Source of the DNA: Streptomyces xanthophaeus
Lineage (GTDB): Bacteria; Actinomycetota; Actinomycetes; Streptomycetales; Streptomycetaceae
Length of the DNA stretch: 64,000 nt
Assembly: GCF_000725805.1 (NCBI RefSeq)
Contig: NZ_JOFT01000017.1
Span: forward strand, 1 to 64,000
Direction of reading: 5' to 3'
Shown piece after piece: positions 50,250 through 58,194 of this stretch (position 1 is its first letter; the number at the start of each line of letters is the position of its first letter). The notes beneath the pieces were generated by a model. It had not been told where the DNA came from, searched no databases, and worked only from the letters and a program-made list of their open reading frames with translations. Both the position numbers and the translations under genes were made by a program.

Positions 50250-50927
50250 ATGATCTCCGTCATATTCGATCTCGACGGCACCCTCGTGGACAGCGAGCCG
50301 AACTACTACGAGTCCGGGCGTCGCACCCTGGAACGGCACGGCGTCCCGGACTTCACCTGGGAGCAGCACTCCCGTTTCATCGGCATCGGAACCCTCGAAA
50401 CCCTGGAGATCCTCCGCGAGCGGTACGGGATCGGGGCCCCCGTGGACCAGCTGCTCGCCGAGCAGAACGCCGCCTACCTGGAGCTGGCCCGCACCTCGAC
50501 CGAGGCCTTCCCGGAAATGCGCAAGTTCGTGGAGCGGCTCTACGCCGAAGGGGTGCCGATGGCCGTGGCCTCCGGCTCCTCGCGCGAGGCGATCGACGCC
50601 GTCCTGGCCGGCACCGGCCTCGACGGCCTGCTGACCACGGCGGTCTCGGCCGAGGAGGTCGCTCACGGCAAGCCCGCCCCGGACGTGTTCCTGGAAGCCG
50701 CGCGGCGCCTGGGCGCCCGCCCCGCCGACTGCGTGGTCGTCGAGGACGCGGCGCCCGGGGCGCTGGCCGCGCGGGCCGCCGGGATGGACTGCGTGGCGGT
50801 CCCGTACGTGGCGCGGACCGCGCAGGACGCCGCCTTCGCACACGCCGGGCTGCTCTTTCCGCAGGGGCAGCGGGAGTTCAGCGCGGATGCGGCGTACGAC
50901 TGGCTGGCCGCTCGCCGCACGGGCTGA
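50250..50927 (+). CDS. HAD-superfamily hydrolase (beta-phosphoglucomutase-like)
   Basis: A 225-residue HAD phosphatase. Motif I is VIFDLDGTLVDSEP, motif II MAVASGSSREAI, the Lys motif VAHGKPAPDVFLEAAR and motif IV VVVEDAAPGALAARAAG. The helical cap after motif I is of the type found in phosphoglycolate phosphatase and beta-phosphoglucomutase. The substrate is probably a small sugar phosphate. It lies 45 bp after the AsnC gene on the same strand, a possible two-gene operon. Confidence 0.92.
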   Translation: MISVIFDLDGTLVDSEPNYYESGRRTLERHGVPDFTWEQHSRFIGIGTLETLEILRERYGIGAPVDQLLAEQNAAYLELARTSTEAFPEMRKFVERLYAEGVPMAVASGSSREAIDAVLAGTGLDGLLTTAVSAEEVAHGKPAPDVFLEAARRLGARPADCVVVEDAAPGALAARAAGMDCVAVPYVARTAQDAAFAHAGLLFPQGQREFSADAAYDWLAARRTG

Positions 50928-51036
50928 CCGCCACGCCAACTGCCCCTGCCAACTGCCTCTCGGCGGCCGCGGCCGCTCCTACGCTCGGTCCCGGAACAGC
51001 GGCGGGCACCGCCGCTCCGGACGAGGAGAGGCTTCG

Positions 51037-51285
51037 ATGACTCCCAAGAAGAACAAGCTGGCGGCGGGCGGCGCCGCGGTCGTGATGGCCGCGGGGCTCG
51101 CGATCGGCGCGGTCGGGGTGGCCAACGCGGCTCCCGCGGCCCCCGAGCGCATCACCTCCGTGGAGCAGCTGCACGAGAGCCTCGCGCAGGCGGTGGAACA
51201 GGAGCAGGCGCTCGGACTGCAGGGCACGATCGGCGGCCCCGTGGGCCGTGAGGTGCTCGAGTCGCACGACGCGATCGACGGCTGA
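51037..51285 (+). CDS. Small exported protein, unknown function
   Basis: An 82-residue protein with a clear signal peptide (KKNKLAAGGAAVVMAAGLAI, cleavage near ANAA about residue 32). The mature part is only about 50 residues, acidic and helical (ERITSVEQLHESLAQAVEQE), and has no cysteine. I do not recognise a family. GAGGAGAGG precedes the ATG. It ends seven bases before the GTG of the Cys-rich protein gene, so the two are almost certainly co-expressed. Confidence 0.75.
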   Translation: MTPKKNKLAAGGAAVVMAAGLAIGAVGVANAAPAAPERITSVEQLHESLAQAVEQEQALGLQGTIGGPVGREVLESHDAIDG

Positions 51286-51292
51286 CGGGCGG

Positions 51293-51802
51293 GTGAGCAC
51301 CGTGGGAACCGAGCAGTCAGCAGGAGCCCTGGCAGGCGGGCCGGCGGGCCCGCCGCCCGTGACGTGGTGCCCGAGCGGCGAGGCCGGGGCACCCGAGTCG
51401 GTCGTCCTCGGCGTCCGTTCGGGCGAGGGGGGCCGGGTGACCTACCTCGCCGACCCGGTACCGGCGTCCGAGGTGCTCGGTTCCCTCCCCGCGGGGATCG
51501 CGCCGACGCGGGTCCTGCGCTTCGCCTCGCACTGCGTCTCCGCCTGCGTCAACCGCAGGGGCGACGACTGCGCCCTGGTCGAGCGGGTCCTGACCCTGCC
51601 GCCCCCGGCGGACGCCCGTGCGGTCCCACGGTGCCACCTGCGTGCCAAGTGCCAGTGGTGGCAGCAGACGGGCGTGGACGCCTGCCACCGCTGCCCGGCC
51701 GTCACCACGGCCACCTTCCAGGAGGACGAACTGGCCACCCTGGTGGCCGATCCGTCCACCACCCCCGAGCAACTGGCGGCCTGGATCGCCGCGTCGGACT
51801 GA
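51293..51802 (+). CDS. Cys-rich protein of unknown function
   Basis: A 169-residue cytoplasmic protein with eight cysteines. They occur as one near the N-terminus (TWCPSGEAG), then C-x3-C-x7-C (HCVSACVNRRGDDC), then C-x5-C-x10-C-x2-C ending in DACHRCPAV. The spacing suggests a metal or iron-sulfur site. I do not recognise the family. It follows the small exported protein with a seven-base gap. Starts at GTG 51293 or GTG 51302 are both possible. A link with the sulfur genes downstream is only positional. Confidence 0.7.
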   Translation: MSTVGTEQSAGALAGGPAGPPPVTWCPSGEAGAPESVVLGVRSGEGGRVTYLADPVPASEVLGSLPAGIAPTRVLRFASHCVSACVNRRGDDCALVERVLTLPPPADARAVPRCHLRAKCQWWQQTGVDACHRCPAVTTATFQEDELATLVADPSTTPEQLAAWIAASD

Positions 51803-51948
51803 CCCGGCGCCATCTTCCCTTCCGCGACGAGCCGTCGGCCCGATTCCTCGGGCGGGCGGCTCCTTCGCGCGTCCAGCAACGGAGACGGCGTGTCCAGCGG
51901 GCGAGACGCCATTGACCGGGCCACTTCCGGATGGCTAGGTTTCGCCGC
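51803..51948 (+). promoter_or_regulatory. Promoter of the leader peptide / ssu operon
   Basis: TTGACC (51912-51917), an 18-bp spacer and TAGGTT (51936-51941) form a good streptomycete promoter. The predicted start of transcription is at or next to the leader ATG (51949), so the leader mRNA is probably leaderless. I see nothing else in 51803-51911. Confidence 0.55.
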
Positions 51949-52032
51949 ATGTTGCAGTCAGCCATGCTCACCACGCGCGGTCACATCGACCTGCTGCGGG
52001 TGGCCTCCGCCGCGTGTCGCCGCGGCTGCTGA
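51949..52032 (+). CDS. Cysteine leader peptide (attenuator) for the ssu operon
   Basis: A 27-residue open frame too short for most gene finders. Its core, HIDLLRVASAACRRGC, matches the short HxDLLRVxSAxCR peptides found upstream of actinobacterial sulfur genes and often annotated as putative leader peptides. It has two Cys codons at the end (TGT and TGC, last before the stop). Ribosomes short of Cys-tRNA would stall there and change RNA folding downstream, turning on the sulfonate genes. The upstream promoter predicts a leaderless start. Confidence 0.8.
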   Translation: MLQSAMLTTRGHIDLLRVASAACRRGC

Positions 52033-52269
52033 CGCCCTTTTCCCCTTCGTGCCCCGAGCGCCGAGCGCTCGGCCCCTGCGCGCCCTGAGCTGACCGAGCA
52101 CCCGTACCGTGCGGGACCCCGCGAGTGCGGGACCCCGTACGCGCCCGGCGCCCGGACCTCCTCGTCCCCCTGCCCGCCCCCGGGCACGTGACCCGGCCCC
52201 GCTCCGCCGTACCCGGAGCCGGGCCGGCCGGAGCGCGCACTCCCCCTCCCCGCCTTCCGTGGAGCCCCC
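52033..52269 (+). promoter_or_regulatory. Putative attenuator region between leader peptide and ssuC
   Basis: A 237-bp gap without a gene. It contains the perfect palindrome GCCGAGCGCTCGGC (52060-52073) and a 13-bp direct repeat GTGCGGGACCCCG (52109-52121 and 52125-52137) that can form alternative hairpins. This is what one expects between a leader peptide and its operon; the exact terminator/antiterminator pairing is not established. Confidence 0.5.
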
Positions 52270-53139
52270 ATGAGCATCAGCCACGCACCACCGCCGGACA
52301 TATCGCTTAAAACACGACCCGAGCAGCGGTCCTCCCCCGCTCTGGTGACCGTGGTCCCGACCTCCGCACGGCGGCGGTCCGTGCCCCGCTGGCTGCGCAG
52401 GACCTCCGGCCCCCTGCTGCTGCTCGCGCTGTGGCAGCTGGCCAGCACGGCGGGCTGGCTGCCCACCGACACCCTCGCGCCGCCGTCCACCATCGCGGCC
52501 GCCGCGGCCGACCTGATCGGTGACGGGACGCTGCCCGCGGCGATGGCCGTGTCGCTGCAACGCGTCGCGATCGGGCTGGTGATCGGCGGCACGGCGGGCA
52601 CCGTGCTCGCCCTGCTGTCTGGCCTGTCGCGGCTCGGCGAGGACCTGATCGACGCGAGCGTGCAGATGCTGCGCACGGTGCCCTGGGTCGGTCTCATCCC
52701 GCTGTTCATCATCTGGATGGGCATCGGAGAGGCCCCGAAGGTCGCGCTGATCGCCCTCGGGACCGCCTTCCACCTGTACTTGAACGTGTACGCGGGCATC
52801 CGCGGGGTGGACGAGCAGCTGATCGAGGCGGGCGGGGCCCTGGGCCTCGGCCGCTGGGGCCTGGTGCGGCACGTGGTGCTGCCGGGGGCGCTCCCCGGAT
52901 TCATGACCGGACTGCGCTACTCCCTCGCGACCGCCTGGCTGGCCCTGGTCTTCGGCGAGTCCATCAACGCGGACGCCGGGATCGGCTTCCTGATGAACCA
53001 GGCGCGCGAGTTCTTCCGCACCGACGTGATCGTCGTCTGCCTCGTCGTCTACGCCTTCCTCGGCCTGACCGCCGATCTCCTCGTCCGCCTCCTCGAAAGG
53101 CTGTTGCTGCAATGGCGACCGACGTTCACGGGGCAGTGA
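52270..53139 (+). CDS. ssuC: Aliphatic sulfonate ABC transporter, permease
   Basis: A 289-residue BPD-type permease with about six membrane helices. The cytoplasmic EAA loop is GGALGLGRWGLVRHVVLPGALPG. Helix and loop patterns (PWVGLIPLFIIWMGIGEAPK, RYSLATAWLALVFGESI) are of the SsuC/TauC/nitrate type. It has an extended hydrophilic N-terminus of about 45 residues. It opens the ssu operon and overlaps ssuB by 28 bp. With SsuA and SsuB it imports alkanesulfonates as a sulfur source. Confidence 0.92.
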   Translation: MSISHAPPPDISLKTRPEQRSSPALVTVVPTSARRRSVPRWLRRTSGPLLLLALWQLASTAGWLPTDTLAPPSTIAAAAADLIGDGTLPAAMAVSLQRVAIGLVIGGTAGTVLALLSGLSRLGEDLIDASVQMLRTVPWVGLIPLFIIWMGIGEAPKVALIALGTAFHLYLNVYAGIRGVDEQLIEAGGALGLGRWGLVRHVVLPGALPGFMTGLRYSLATAWLALVFGESINADAGIGFLMNQAREFFRTDVIVVCLVVYAFLGLTADLLVRLLERLLLQWRPTFTGQ

Positions 53140-53849
53140 CCACCACCGCCACCGCTCCCGACACCGCCGTCCGCGTCGCCGGGCTCACCCGGTCCTTCGG
53201 CGGACGAGCCGTCATCGACGGGCTCGACCTGACGCTGCGCGCCGGGGAGTTCACCGTGCTGCTGGGGCGCAGCGGCTGCGGGAAGTCCACGCTGCTGCGC
53301 GTACTGGCGGGCCTGGACCGGGAGATCGAGGGCGAGGTACAGGTGCCCGAGCGCCGGGCCGTGGCCTTCCAGGCACCCCGGCTGATGCCCTGGAAGCGCG
53401 TCTGGCGCAACGTCCTGCTCGGCCTGCCCGGGCGGCCCGAACGCGAACGCGCCGAGCGGGCCCTGGCCGAGGTCGGACTGGAGCACCGTACGGACGCCTG
53501 GCCCAAGACCCTGTCGGGCGGCGAGGCCCAGCGGGCCTCGCTGGCCCGCGCCCTGGTCCGCGAACCCGATCTGCTGCTGCTGGACGAGCCGTTCGGCGCC
53601 CTCGACGCGCTGACCCGGATCAAGGCCCAGCACCTGGTGGCCGAACTGTGGCAGCGGCGCGGCTGCGCGGTGCTGCTGGTCACCCACGACGTCGACGAGG
53701 CGGTGCTGCTCGCCGACCGCGTCCTGGTGATGGACGAGGGACGCATCGCCTACGACACCCAGGTCGGGCTGGAGCGGCCCCGCGAGGTCGGGGACGCGGG
53801 GTTCGCGGCGCTGCGCTCGCGGCTCCTCGCCGAACTCGGCGTCGTCTGA
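53112..53849 (+). CDS. ssuB: Aliphatic sulfonate ABC transporter, ATPase
   Basis: A 245-residue ABC ATPase. Walker A is LLGRSGCGKSTLLRVLAG, the signature TLSGGEAQRASLARALV, Walker B LLLLDEPFGALDALTR and the switch His in LLVTHDVDEAVLLADR. The family (SsuB/TauB/nitrate type) agrees with the neighbours. The signature reads LSGGEAQR rather than LSGGQxQR, a tolerated variant. Overlap with ssuC implies coupled translation. Confidence 0.95.
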   Translation: MATDVHGAVTTTATAPDTAVRVAGLTRSFGGRAVIDGLDLTLRAGEFTVLLGRSGCGKSTLLRVLAGLDREIEGEVQVPERRAVAFQAPRLMPWKRVWRNVLLGLPGRPERERAERALAEVGLEHRTDAWPKTLSGGEAQRASLARALVREPDLLLLDEPFGALDALTRIKAQHLVAELWQRRGCAVLLVTHDVDEAVLLADRVLVMDEGRIAYDTQVGLERPREVGDAGFAALRSRLLAELGVV

Positions 53850-53942
53850 CCTCCTCCGTCCGACCTCCTCCGTCCGACCTGCCGCCTGCCCCTGCGCCCC
53901 GCCAAGTCCTGCCCCGCGTACGAGAGATCGAAGAGAACCGAC

Positions 53943-54983
53943 ATGAGACGTCATTCCCTGCCCCTGTCCCTGCTGGCCGCTCTGGTACCGCTGTCCCTGG
54001 CCCTGACCGCCTGCGGCGGCAGCTCGGCCGCCGACAGCGGCGCGACCGCCGCCGACGGGGGCGGCTCCAAGGTCACGCTCAGCGTCGGCGACCAGAAGGG
54101 CGGTTTCGAGTCGCTGCTGCGGGCTGCCGGCGAGCTGGACGAGCTCGACTACTCCATCAAGTGGTCCACCTTCACCTCCGGTCCGCCGCTGCTGGAGGCC
54201 GTCAACGCCAAGGCCGTGGACATCGGCGGCGTCGGCAACACGCCTCCGGTGTTCGCGGCGGGCGCCAAGTCGAAGGTCACCGTGGTGGCCGCCTCGCACG
54301 GCTCCTCGGCGGGCGAGGCGATCCTCGTCCCCAAGGGCTCCGCCCTCCAGTCCCCCGCCGAACTGCGCGGCAAGAAGATCGCGGTGGCCCAGGGCAGTTC
54401 GGCGCACTTCCAGCTGATCGCGTCACTGGAACAGGCGGGCCTCAAGCTCACCGACGTGACGGTCAACTACCTCCAGCCGGCCGACGCGCTGGCAGCCTTC
54501 AACAGCGGCGCGGTCGACGCCTGGGCGGTGTGGGACCCGTACACCTCCCAGGTGCTGCGCACCGGGGCACGCGTCCTCACCTCCGGCGAGGGGCTCGTCA
54601 ACGGCCTCGGCTTCCAGGTCGCGGCCCCCGCCGCACTGGAGGACCCGGCGAAGAGCCAGGCCATCGCGGACTACCTCAAGCGGATCCAGCGCGCCCAGGA
54701 CTGGGTGTACGCGCACCCGGAGGAGTGGGCGAAGGTCTGGGCGAAGGAGACCGGCCTGCCGTACGAGGTCGCCTTCGACGCGGTCAAGCGAAGCAACGGC
54801 ACCCGGGTCACGGTCGCCGTGGACGACGCGGCCGTCGCCTCCGAGCAGAAGATCGCCGACACCTTCACCGAACTGAAGCTCATCCCCGGCAAGGTCGTCT
54901 TCAAGGACTTCGTGGACACCCGTTTCAACCGCGACCTGCCGCCCTCCACCACCGCCCCCCGCACCTACGGGAAGGACTCCTGA
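53943..54983 (+). CDS. ssuA: Aliphatic sulfonate-binding lipoprotein
   Basis: A 346-residue lipoprotein (lipobox LALTAC, Cys about residue 24) of the SsuA periplasmic-binding family. GDQKGGFESLLRAAG, VNAKAVDIGGVGNTPPVFAA, VAQGSSAHFQLIASLEQAG and GAVDAWAVWDPYTSQVLRTG fit the sulfonate-binding fold. It captures alkanesulfonates outside the membrane and delivers them to SsuC. The stop overlaps the ssuD start as TGATG. Confidence 0.95.
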   Translation: MRRHSLPLSLLAALVPLSLALTACGGSSAADSGATAADGGGSKVTLSVGDQKGGFESLLRAAGELDELDYSIKWSTFTSGPPLLEAVNAKAVDIGGVGNTPPVFAAGAKSKVTVVAASHGSSAGEAILVPKGSALQSPAELRGKKIAVAQGSSAHFQLIASLEQAGLKLTDVTVNYLQPADALAAFNSGAVDAWAVWDPYTSQVLRTGARVLTSGEGLVNGLGFQVAAPAALEDPAKSQAIADYLKRIQRAQDWVYAHPEEWAKVWAKETGLPYEVAFDAVKRSNGTRVTVAVDDAAVASEQKIADTFTELKLIPGKVVFKDFVDTRFNRDLPPSTTAPRTYGKDS

Positions 54984-56077
54984 TGACGGTCCGCCTGCAC
55001 TGGTTCCTGCCGACCGGCGGCGACGGCCGCACCCTGGTCGACCGGCACGCCTACGCGCACAACAAGGCCGCGCCCGGGGTGCGCGAGCCGGACATCGAAT
55101 ACCTCGCACAGATAGCCAAGGCGGCCGAACGGCTCGGCTTCGAGGCCGTGCTGACGCCCACCGGGACCTGGTGCGAGGACGCCTGGCTGACCACCGTGGC
55201 CCTCGCGCAGCACACCGAGCGCCTGAAGTTCCTGGTGGCCTTCCGGCCCGGCGTGATCTCGCCGACGCTGGCGGCGCAGATGGCCGCGACGTACCAGCGG
55301 ATCACGCGCGGCCGGCTGCTGCTCAATGTGGTGACGGGCGGTGACTCGGCGGAGCAGCGGCGCTTCGGGGACCACCTCGACCACGACCGCCGGTACGAGC
55401 GGACCGCCGAGTTCCTGTCCGTCGTACGGGGACTGTGGCGCGGGGAGCCCTTCGACTTCCGGGGCGAGCACTACCGGATCGACGGCGGGCTGACCGCACT
55501 GCCGCCCGACCCGCTGCCGGAGGTCTTCTTCGGCGGGTCCTCCGCGGCCGCCGGCCCGGTCGCCGCCGAGCACGCCGACGTGTACCTGACCTGGGGCGAG
55601 CCCCCGCAGCAGGTGAAGGAGAAGATCGACTGGATCCGTGCGCTGGCCGAGGAGCGGGGACGCACGGTCCGCTTCGGCATCCGGCTGCACACGATCTCGC
55701 GGGACTCCGCGAAGGAGGCCTGGGGCGCGGCGGACCGGCTGCTCGCCGACCTGGACGAGGCGGACATCACGCGGGCGCAGTCGCTGCTCGGGGCGAGCGA
55801 GTCGGTGGGCCAGCAGCGGATGCTCGCCCTGCACGGCGGCTCGCGGGACAAGCTGGAGATCGCGCCGAACCTGTGGGCGGGCGTCGGACTGGTCCGCGGC
55901 GGGGCCGGTACGGCTCTGGTCGGCAGCCACGGCGACGTGGCGGACCGGATCGAGGAGTACCACGCGCTCGGGATCGAGAACTTCGTCCTGTCGGGGTACC
56001 CGCACCTGGAGGAGGCCTACTGGTTCGGCGAGGGGGTGACCCCGGAACTCGCCGCGCGCGGGCTGCTGGCGCCGTAG
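54983..56077 (+). CDS. ssuD: FMNH2-dependent alkanesulfonate monooxygenase
   Basis: A 364-residue luciferase-family enzyme that cleaves C1-substituted sulfonates to aldehyde and sulfite using reduced FMN and O2. Segments such as LHWFLPTGGDGRTLVD, LLLNVVTGGDSAEQRRFGDH, VFFGGSSAAAGPVAAEHADV and LSGYPHLEEAYWFGEGV are typical of SsuD. No SsuE reductase is in the operon, so reduced flavin must come from elsewhere (one candidate at 6769). Last gene of the operon. Confidence 0.96.
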   Translation: MTVRLHWFLPTGGDGRTLVDRHAYAHNKAAPGVREPDIEYLAQIAKAAERLGFEAVLTPTGTWCEDAWLTTVALAQHTERLKFLVAFRPGVISPTLAAQMAATYQRITRGRLLLNVVTGGDSAEQRRFGDHLDHDRRYERTAEFLSVVRGLWRGEPFDFRGEHYRIDGGLTALPPDPLPEVFFGGSSAAAGPVAAEHADVYLTWGEPPQQVKEKIDWIRALAEERGRTVRFGIRLHTISRDSAKEAWGAADRLLADLDEADITRAQSLLGASESVGQQRMLALHGGSRDKLEIAPNLWAGVGLVRGGAGTALVGSHGDVADRIEEYHALGIENFVLSGYPHLEEAYWFGEGVTPELAARGLLAP

Positions 56078-56136
56078 ACGGCCGGGGGGTCGGGGGCCGG
56101 GGGAAGATCCCGCGGCCCTCGCGAGTTAGTAGAACC

Positions 56137-57231
56137 GTGAACGACATGGTGCGGGATGCGGCGGACGCGGCGGAGGTCGACGTCGTGGTGATCGGCGCCG
56201 GACAGGCGGGACTGTCCAGCGCCTACCACCTGACGCGGGCGGGGATCGGGCACGTGGCCCTGGACCACGCGCCCCGCCCCGGAGGGGCCTGGCAGTACCG
56301 CTGGCCCTCGCTCACCTACGGCAAGGTCCACGGGATGCACTCCCTCCCGGGCATGGAGCTCACCGACGCGGACCCGCGCCGGCGCTCGTCCGAGGTGGTC
56401 CCGGCGTACTTCGACGCGTACGAGCGCCGCTTCGGCCTGCACGTACGGCGCCCCGTGGACGTGACGGCCGTGCGCGACGGGGGTGACGGCAGGCTGCGGG
56501 TGGAGTCCTCGGCCGGCACCTGGTCCGCGCGCGCCCTGATCAACGCCACAGGGACCTGGGACCGGCCGTTCTGGCCGCGCTACCCGGGCCAGGAGACCTT
56601 CCGCGGGCGCCAGCTGCACACGGCCGGCTACCCGGGGCCGCAGGAGTTCGCCGGTGCCCGGGTGATCGTGGTGGGCGGCGGCACCTCGGCCGTGCAGCAC
56701 CTCCTGGAGCTCGCGGAGGTCGCTGCGCGGACCACGTGGGTGACCCGGCGGCCCCCGGTCTTCCGCGACGGGAGCTTCGGCGAGGCCGAGGGGCGGGCTG
56801 CGGTGGCTCTGGTGGACGAGCGGGTGCGCCGGGGACTGCCGCCGCAGAGCGTGGTCAGCGTGACCGGTCTGCCGCTGAACGAGGCGGTCCGGGCCGGACT
56901 GGCCTCCGGGGTACTGGACCGGCGCCCGGTGTTCGAACGGATCACCCCGGACGGTGCGGTCTGGGCCGACGGCAGCCAGGTGGACGCGGACGTCATCCTG
57001 TGGGCCACGGGCTTCCGCCCGGCCGTCGACCACCTGGCACCCCTGCGCCTGCGCGAGCCGGGCGGCGGCATCCGCGTCGAGGGCACCAGGGCCGTGCGCG
57101 ACGAGCGGATCCACCTCGTCGGCTACGGACCCTCCGCCTCGACCGTCGGCGCCAACCGGGCGGGCGGCGCCGCGGTGCGCGAGATCCGCCGCATGCTGTC
57201 GCGGGACCGGGCCGGGGCCCTCACCGCGTGA
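56137..57231 (+). CDS. Flavin-containing monooxygenase-like protein
   Basis: A 364-residue flavoprotein of the FMO / Baeyer-Villiger-like group. FAD site VVVIGAGQAGLSSAYHL, NADPH site VIVVGGGTSAVQHLLELAE, and DVILWATGFRPAVDHLAPL near the C-terminus. The long FMO-identifying motif is only partly recognisable, so thiol, amine or simple oxidoreductase chemistry are all possible. GTG 56137 and ATG 56146 are both plausible starts with weak ribosome binding sites. It lies 60 bp after ssuD and could be the fifth gene of the sulfur operon. Confidence 0.85.
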   Translation: MNDMVRDAADAAEVDVVVIGAGQAGLSSAYHLTRAGIGHVALDHAPRPGGAWQYRWPSLTYGKVHGMHSLPGMELTDADPRRRSSEVVPAYFDAYERRFGLHVRRPVDVTAVRDGGDGRLRVESSAGTWSARALINATGTWDRPFWPRYPGQETFRGRQLHTAGYPGPQEFAGARVIVVGGGTSAVQHLLELAEVAARTTWVTRRPPVFRDGSFGEAEGRAAVALVDERVRRGLPPQSVVSVTGLPLNEAVRAGLASGVLDRRPVFERITPDGAVWADGSQVDADVILWATGFRPAVDHLAPLRLREPGGGIRVEGTRAVRDERIHLVGYGPSASTVGANRAGGAAVREIRRMLSRDRAGALTA

Positions 57232-57267
57232 CGCGCGGCGGAGAGGGCGCCGCCGGGAGGGCCGGTC

Positions 57268-58131
57268 TCATCTGTCTGCCGCGGCTCCCTGGCCGGCCGG
57301 GGAGCCCGCCCGGGCGCGGATCCGGTTGAACTCCGCCACGTGCTTCTTGTGTTCCGCGTACGTCGCGGAGAAGCGGGTGTCCCCCGGCTTCACGGTCACG
57401 AAGAACAGCCAGTCCCCGGGGGTCGGCGCCACCGCGGCCGCCATCGCTTCCAGCCCCGGGCTGTCGATCGGGGTGGGCGGCAGTCCCTGGCGCCGGTAGG
57501 AGTTGAAGGGGCTGTCGATCCGGGTGTCGGCGAGGGTGGTGTCGAGCGTGCTGCGGTTCAGCGCGTAGTTGAGGGTGGAGTCCATCTGGAGGGGCATGGA
57601 CCTGGCCAGCCGGTTGTGCACCACGCGTGCGACCTTGCCCATGTCACCCCGCCGGTCGGCCTCGGCCTGGATGACGCTGGCCAGGGTGGCCGTCTGGTAC
57701 GGGGTCATCCCGTGCGCCTTGCCGCCGTCCGCGACGGCGCGGGTGGCCAGCTTCTGGTGCGCCGTCCGCACCATGTGCGCGAGGAGGGCGGCCGGGGTGC
57801 TCTTCGATGTCACCGGGTACGTCGCCGGGAAGAGGTAGCCCTCGGGGTTGCCCTTGGCCTCGGCGGGCAGATCCAGTCCGGCGGTGGCCACGGCCGCCTT
57901 GGTGGAGCCGGCCGGGAGCTTCAGTTCACGGTCGACCGCCGCGTACACCTGGGGGGCCCGCCAGCCTTCGGGGATCACCAGCAGGCGCGGTGGTGCGGGC
58001 TCTTCGGCACCCCGCAGGAGCGGTATCAGGACGACTGCTCCGACTGCGAGGAGAGTGCCGAGGAAGAGCGCCAGCCGACCCCGACGGGTGAGCCGGGAGC
58101 GGGGCTGCGGCGGCCGGTACGCATCACGCAT
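57268..58131 (-). CDS. mltG: MltG-like endolytic transglycosylase
   Basis: A 287-residue YceG/MltG-family protein anchored by one N-terminal membrane helix (RLALFLGTLLAVGAVVLIPLL). The catalytic region is TATLASVIQAEADRRGDMGKVARVVHNRL followed by PLQMDSTLNYALN and FNSYRRQGLPPTPIDSPGLEAM. The conserved Glu in ASVIQAEA is the expected general acid. MltG cuts nascent glycan strands at the membrane. The protein is shorter than the streptomycete housekeeping MltG I remember and is probably a paralogue. Convergent with the monooxygenase gene. Confidence 0.88.
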   Translation of the reverse strand: MRDAYRPPQPRSRLTRRGRLALFLGTLLAVGAVVLIPLLRGAEEPAPPRLLVIPEGWRAPQVYAAVDRELKLPAGSTKAAVATAGLDLPAEAKGNPEGYLFPATYPVTSKSTPAALLAHMVRTAHQKLATRAVADGGKAHGMTPYQTATLASVIQAEADRRGDMGKVARVVHNRLARSMPLQMDSTLNYALNRSTLDTTLADTRIDSPFNSYRRQGLPPTPIDSPGLEAMAAAVAPTPGDWLFFVTVKPGDTRFSATYAEHKKHVAEFNRIRARAGSPAGQGAAADR

Positions 58132-58194
58132 GCGGGAACGCTAACGCGCGAAGCCCTGCATTTCCGGCATCCGGCCCGTGCGCCCGTCATACGA

